Assembly (NCBI GenBank): GCA_030642405.1
Contig: DAOWNV010000078.1
Span: 1-10,152 of the forward strand
Source: Desulfosarcina sp.
Lineage (GTDB): Bacteria; Desulfobacterota; Desulfobacteria; Desulfobacterales; Desulfosarcinaceae
Reading direction: 5' to 3'
DNA: 10,152 nucleotides
Shown here: positions 7,362 to 10,152 of the stretch, in pieces
Layout of the letters: every line of letters begins with the position of its first letter
How positions within the stretch are numbered: position 1 is the first letter of the stretch
Position numbers and translations under genes: made by a program
Notes under the pieces: model-generated
What the model saw: the letters and a program-made list of their open reading frames with translations, nothing else
Database searches by the model: none
What the model was told of the DNA's origin: nothing

Positions 7362-7477
7362 GCCACCTCATTTCCAGTTTAGATCAAAAATACCGCCAAG
7401 CTTGATTTCCATGGTGGGTTGCCAACATTCGAAATAACCATGTGTTAAATAGTAACAAACAACTAGAACCGCTACCA

Positions 7478-7495
7478 GAAAAGACCGGTCATTTC
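7478..7495. repeat. 18-base near-perfect palindrome upstream of mreB
   Basis: The sequence GAAAAGACCGGTCATTTC has GAAAAGACC on one side and GGTCATTTC on the other. Eight of nine positions match, with the perfect core GACCGGTC. It has no loop, so it suits a dimeric DNA-binding protein better than an RNA hairpin. It lies about 117 bases before the mreB start and just after the hydrolase gene, in the 163-base gap (7362-7524). The rest of that gap shows no clear promoter or terminator to me. Its role as an operator is inference. Confidence 0.35.
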
Positions 7496-7524
7496 AAGAC
7501 TTGATTTTTTAATCCGCTTAAATT

Positions 7525-8613
7525 CTACACGATTTCAAAATGTTCCATGATCTGATCGTGAATTTTGGGGCGAAAATGGACCAGTCCATTATTCCAACGA
7601 CTGGGATGAACCCTATTGGTCAGCAAGATAATCGTAAAGTCCCTGCGCAAATCCAGCCAAAAGGAGACGCCGGTAAATCCCAAATGCCCGACAGTCTCTG
7701 TTGAAAAATATTGCCCTGCACTGGAACCTTGAGCTGATGGTCTATCAAAGCCTAAAGGCCATCCTTCACGCTCTCCCCCTTGAATTATTTCGGTTAGGAT
7801 TTGCCGCGAAAAAATGCCTGAGGGCCTTCGCGTACTGCCGTTTAGATTATCAACCAGTTTTCGAAGGAGTCGAAAAATGGCCTCTCCAGTTCCGAATAAA
7901 CCGGCATGCCCATCGATACCGCCGGCAAACCAGGCATTGTCATCATGCACTTCCCCCACAAGAAGCCGATTTCGCAAAGGGCAAAGCTCCGTGGCGGCAA
8001 AGGGGAATTTGGGTTGTTCGCAATTGAGAAGGTCAACAAAAAAAAGATCGTACAGCCCCATGGGATCATATACTTCTTTTTTTAAAAAAAGGTCCATGGG
8101 GCCACCGGCCACTGTTTCAATTAATCGGCAGAGCAGCATGAAACCCAGATCACTGTAACGGGTCGACTCACCGGCCGGGCAATACAATGGGACTGACCTG
8201 AGCATATTCAGGACCGCCTTTTTACGGATTTTCGGAGATAGCGTTTTAAGCAACATATAAAAAGGACGATGTGCCGGAAGCCCGCTGTTGTGGCAAAGCA
8301 ACTGCTGAACGGTAATTCGCTCTTTATCGCTTCCATCCAGAGAAGGAAGCCATTGAACCACCGGCAGATCCAAGGCAATACGCTGCTGGTCGACCATTCT
8401 GGCAATGGCCAACGTTGTTGCCAGCGGTTTGGTGAGCGATGCAAGGTCAAAAATAGTCTCCCGGGTCATCAACTGCCCGGAAAAAAGGTTCGCCTTACCA
8501 TAGGCTTTATGCAAAAGGATCCTGTTGTTCTTTCCTACCAACAACACGGCTCCGGGATAAATGTTTTCCCGAAGGCCCCTTTTCATCATTTCATCAATGG
8601 GATTGCGGTTCAT
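7525..8613 (-). CDS. Serine hydrolase of the beta-lactamase / PBP fold (class C-like)
   Basis: This 362-residue protein belongs to the beta-lactamase superfamily (Pfam Beta-lactamase type). Active-site elements are visible: SxxK as S59-L-T-K62 in FDLASLTKPLATT, the Tyr motif as Y153-S-D155 (YSDLGFMLL) in place of YxN, and HLG (310-312) where KTG or HTG would be. The GEVHDDNAWFAGGIDGHAGLFG segment (220-241) resembles serine hydrolases that accompany or are fused to the murein-recycling glucosaminidase NagZ (the B. subtilis YbbE type, from memory). No signal peptide is seen, so it is probably cytoplasmic. It sits 12 bases after ldcA and is presumably co-transcribed, with GAGGAAAGGG before the ATG. 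This supports a role on muropeptides rather than drug resistance, but the substrate is unknown. It may be an esterase or D-amino-acid peptidase; I give no symbol. Confidence 0.85.
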   Translation of the reverse strand: MNRNPIDEMMKRGLRENIYPGAVLLVGKNNRILLHKAYGKANLFSGQLMTRETIFDLASLTKPLATTLAIARMVDQQRIALDLPVVQWLPSLDGSDKERITVQQLLCHNSGLPAHRPFYMLLKTLSPKIRKKAVLNMLRSVPLYCPAGESTRYSDLGFMLLCRLIETVAGGPMDLFLKKEVYDPMGLYDLFFVDLLNCEQPKFPFAATELCPLRNRLLVGEVHDDNAWFAGGIDGHAGLFGTGEAIFRLLRKLVDNLNGSTRRPSGIFSRQILTEIIQGGEREGWPLGFDRPSAQGSSAGQYFSTETVGHLGFTGVSFWLDLRRDFTIILLTNRVHPSRWNNGLVHFRPKIHDQIMEHFEIV

Positions 8614-8625
8614 GCCCTTTCCTCG

Positions 8626-9546
8626 TCAGCGCACGGCCGGCTCTGAAAAACTCAGCGTACCGGATGCACTGTTCAGTTGAACCGAAATATTCACAGGCAA
8701 TGTCAGGTTGACATCCGTATGCCCCACATTGAATCCGGCCACAACGGGAATATCCAATCCCTCCAACCGATCGGCAATGATGGCATCAACCTCTTTCTCC
8801 TTCCCACAATTAGTAAAGGTACCTACGGCCAAACCGGCAATCGTATCGAAACATCCGGCCAGTCTCATGTGGGTTAGCATACGATCGATTCGATAGGGAG
8901 CCTCGCCTTGATCTTCAAGCAACAGGATGCATCCACTGAAATCAGGTTGAAATTCGGTGCCCAAGAGATGGCAAAACAAGGTTAGGTTCCCACAAAGAAA
9001 ACGCCCTTCGGCTTTTCCGTGGTGAATGATCCGGGGCGAATCCGCAAAGAAAGACAGAGGAGTCTGCTGGGTCAACGTGGTAAAAAACTGATCACGCGTC
9101 AATGGATTGCCTTTGCCCAAGGTTGTTACTGTGGGTCCATGAAAACAAACCATGCGGCAACGCTCTGACAGGAAGACCAGTAAAGCCGTGATATCGCTGA
9201 ATCCGACGAAAGCTTTGGGATTTGCAGAAATGAGATCCACATCCAGCAACTCAAGGATACGCAAAGTGCCGTACCCACCACGTGCACAGATGATCCCGTC
9301 GATTTGAGGATCATCGAAAAGTCGGGCTAAATGATTTGCCCGGTGCCGATCCGAACCGGCCAAATACCCTTCACGCTTGTATATTTTCTCGTGCAAGGAA
9401 AGACGGAATCCCATGGTTTCCAGGGCACGAATACCCGCATCAAACAATTTTCGATCAAAAGGGCTTGCAGGTGCAACGATTCCCAAAGTATCACCTGGTT
9501 TCAAAGCCAGGGGCAATGCGGGTTCGCAATCATTGATGAAGTTCAC
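8626..9546 (-). CDS. ldcA: Murein tetrapeptide LD-carboxypeptidase (peptidase S66)
   Basis: LdcA removes the terminal D-alanine from murein tetrapeptides in the cytoplasm, allowing the tripeptide to be re-used in peptidoglycan recycling. The 306-residue length is typical. The catalytic triad can be placed: nucleophile Ser117 in AFVGFSDITALL, Glu211 in CILLLEDQGEAPYRIDRML, and His276 in GFNVGHTDVNLTLP. Other family signatures are the N-terminal LKPGDTLGIVAPASPFD (15-31) and IDGIICARGGYGTLRIL (82-98). No signal peptide is present, in keeping with a cytoplasmic enzyme. The start is GTG at 9546-9544; an AAGGAG ribosome binding site lies about 12-13 bases upstream, slightly far, but no in-frame ATG is nearer. 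A microcin-immunity MccF-like role is the known alternative in this fold; the murein context favours LdcA. Confidence 0.93.
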   Translation of the reverse strand: MNFINDCEPALPLALKPGDTLGIVAPASPFDRKLFDAGIRALETMGFRLSLHEKIYKREGYLAGSDRHRANHLARLFDDPQIDGIICARGGYGTLRILELLDVDLISANPKAFVGFSDITALLVFLSERCRMVCFHGPTVTTLGKGNPLTRDQFFTTLTQQTPLSFFADSPRIIHHGKAEGRFLCGNLTLFCHLLGTEFQPDFSGCILLLEDQGEAPYRIDRMLTHMRLAGCFDTIAGLAVGTFTNCGKEKEVDAIIADRLEGLDIPVVAGFNVGHTDVNLTLPVNISVQLNSASGTLSFSEPAVR

Positions 9547-9559
9547 TTTTTCGCTTTAT

Positions 9560-9565
9560 CTCCTT
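9560..9565 (-). promoter_or_regulatory. Ribosome binding site of ldcA
   Basis: AAGGAG on the minus strand, 13 bases before the GTG start of ldcA. On the opposite strand its last two bases belong to the -35 box of the tRNA-Pro promoter, so ldcA transcription must begin to the right of 9565, close to or within the tRNA gene region. Confidence 0.65.
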
Positions 9566-9592
9566 GACACCGGTTGACGATGGTGCTATATG
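9564..9592 (+). promoter_or_regulatory. Sigma70-type promoter of tRNA-Pro
   Basis: A perfect -35 box TTGACA (9564-9569), a 17-base spacer and a -10 box TATATG (9587-9592) precede the tRNA by 13 bases. Transcription would start near 9599, giving a 5' leader of only a few bases for RNase P to remove. A second TTGAC element (9574-9578) inside the spacer is too close to the -10 to be a working -35. Confidence 0.8.
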
Positions 9593-9605
9593 TTGGGTTT
9601 CTTGT

Positions 9606-9682
<77 letters not shown>

Positions 9683-9701
9683 GAACTTAGTAGCTTAAAA
9701 T

Positions 9702-9730
9702 GGTCGATTGCATCGCAACCGGCCTTTTTT
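9702..9730 (+). terminator. Intrinsic terminator after tRNA-Pro
   Basis: A GC-rich hairpin, GGTCGATTGC / GCAACCGGCC with loop ATC (stem of nine pairs including one G-U, with one A-C mismatch), is followed directly by six T residues (9725-9730). It lies 19 bases after the tRNA CCA end. Confidence 0.88.
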
Positions 9731-9777
9731 GTGCTCAAACAGGCTCAAGCTAATCATAAATTCACCCGCACACCACA

Positions 9778-9795
9778 AAAATTTCTACAAATTTT
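9778..9795. repeat. Small AT-only inverted repeat
   Basis: AAAATTT and AAATTTT flank a four-base CTAC, forming a seven-pair stem of A-T pairs only. It is too weak thermally and lacks a T-tract for a terminator. It could be a protein site or chance in AT-rich DNA. Confidence 0.3.
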
Positions 9796-9859
9796 GAAAA
9801 CAATGTCAACTTCTTTACAACGTTTTTACGCTCGTTTCCATTGAAATCGGCCCCATTGC

Positions 9860-9888
9860 CTGTCATTGGTGTAACAACAAAGTATATT
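9860..9888 (+). promoter_or_regulatory. Candidate promoter for the right-edge gene
   Basis: CTGTCA (9860-9865, four of six to the -35 consensus), a 17-base spacer, and TATATT (9883-9888, five of six to the -10 consensus). A start near 9895 would give a leader of about 190 bases before the ATG at 10089. The match is moderate, and AT-rich surroundings raise the chance of a false hit. Confidence 0.4.
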
Positions 9889-10012
9889 ATCGATGTACTC
9901 ATCCGACTGAAATAATCACCTGCCTTGATCTTGACCAAACTGAAGCTTTTTGAAACAGGCTCTGTTGTCTAAAGCTAAGAGCTCCCAAAGCCGATAACCT
10001 TATCAACATCCC

Positions 10013-10050
10013 AACCAGGTGAACCACCCTTTACGGGAGAATGCCTGGTT
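10013..10050 (+). promoter_or_regulatory. Hairpin in the leader of the right-edge gene
   Basis: AACCAGG (10013-10019) and CCTGGTT (10044-10050) form a perfect seven-pair stem. Inside it, after an asymmetric internal loop, CCC and GGG pair around TTTAC. A run of five T residues (10060-10064) follows ten bases later, so it is not a standard terminator. It lies 38 bases before the start codon. It may be a regulatory or stability element of the mRNA; the function is unknown. Confidence 0.4.
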
Positions 10051-10088
10051 TCCGAGAACTTTTTATCGTATTATGATGTCGAGGAATC

Positions 10089-10152
10089 ATGGCATTGCGA
10101 TCGCACACCTTTTGGGCATTGATGTTGTGTGTTGGTGTTTTATTAACGGGCA
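10089..10152 (+). CDS. Start of a probable lipoprotein or exported protein (partial)
   Basis: An ATG at 10089 with a GAGG ribosome binding site (10081-10084) opens a frame that runs off the right edge after 21 codons. The residues are MALRSHTFWALMLCVGVLLT followed by G. This is a signal peptide: a short basic start (R4), a hydrophobic core from F8 to L19, and an ending LLTG that would complete a lipobox if the next residue is Cys. The product would then be exported and lipid-modified. No domain is inside the window, so no function can be given. Two ATG codons just upstream (10073, 10076) are out of frame and lack a good ribosome binding site. Confidence 0.55.
   Translation, partial: MALRSHTFWALMLCVGVLLTG

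Larger units (their letters stand above)
9731..10088. other. 358-base region without a recognisable gene
   Basis: This stretch lies between the tRNA terminator and the right-edge gene. I see no credible open reading frame on either strand; the longest plus-strand frames here run into the tRNA or are tiny. It contains an AT-only inverted repeat (9778-9795), a possible promoter (9860-9888), a short inverted repeat AACAG-GCT-CTGTT (9954-9966), and a larger hairpin (10013-10050). The right half is most simply explained as the promoter and long 5' leader of the right-edge gene. No match to known riboswitch core sequences was recognised by eye. Confidence 0.55.

Noticed and set aside
7362..7524. 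A sigma70 or sigma54 promoter for mreB
   Set aside because: TTGGCA and several AT-rich hexamers occur on the minus strand, but none pair at 16-18 bases with a fair -10, and no GG/GC pair of the sigma54 type has correct spacing.
7525..8613. A drug-resistance class C beta-lactamase
   Set aside because: There is no signal peptide, the Tyr and KTG motifs are altered, and the neighbour is a murein-recycling enzyme, so resistance is not supported.
9950..10050. Possible c-di-GMP (GEMM-I) riboswitch suggested by the AAAGCTA string near 9971
   Set aside because: The upstream GGCAAACC core and the following conserved GACGCAAAGC element are absent, so the resemblance is only a few bases.

Overview
The window looks like a chromosomal core region of a Gram-negative anaerobe. 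The best guess is Desulfobacterota (former Deltaproteobacteria, Desulfobacterales-like). Three things point there: paired b' and b subunit genes that open an F1 operon with no a and c subunit genes in front, a b subunit with a signal-peptide-like extension, and a complete elongasome cluster in a Gram-negative arrangement. No taxonomic marker such as rRNA is present, so this placement is inference.

Layout. From 9546 down to 1 everything is on the minus strand. It starts with a two-gene murein-turnover unit: ldcA (9546-8626), then a cytoplasmic-looking SxxK serine hydrolase (8613-7525). After a 163-base gap comes the rod-shape operon mreB-mreC-mreD-mrdA-rodA (7361-1986), with gaps of 8 bases or less or 4-base overlaps. 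After a 161-base gap holding a convincing sigma70-type promoter, the ATP synthase operon begins: atpF'-atpF-atpH-atpA (1824-1), with atpA running off the left edge. On the plus strand, a self-contained tRNA-Pro(GGG) transcription unit (promoter, gene with encoded CCA, intrinsic terminator) lies at 9564-9730. About 358 bases without a gene follow. They contain a plausible promoter and a folded leader ahead of the start of a probable lipoprotein gene (10089 to the right edge).

How it works together. MreB filaments, MreC and MreD organise the RodA glycosyltransferase and the PBP2 transpeptidase, which build side-wall peptidoglycan. LdcA trims recycled murein tetrapeptides in the cytoplasm, and the adjacent hydrolase resembles those found with murein-recycling enzymes. 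The ATP synthase genes are neighbours rather than partners and have their own promoter.

No undescribed multi-gene system is evident. The points most worth a second look are a Cys3-His version of the PBP2 zinc site, the structured leader of the right-edge gene, a long palindrome before mreB, the overlapping divergent signals between ldcA and the tRNA, and the chain of one-base stop/start overlaps in the atp operon.
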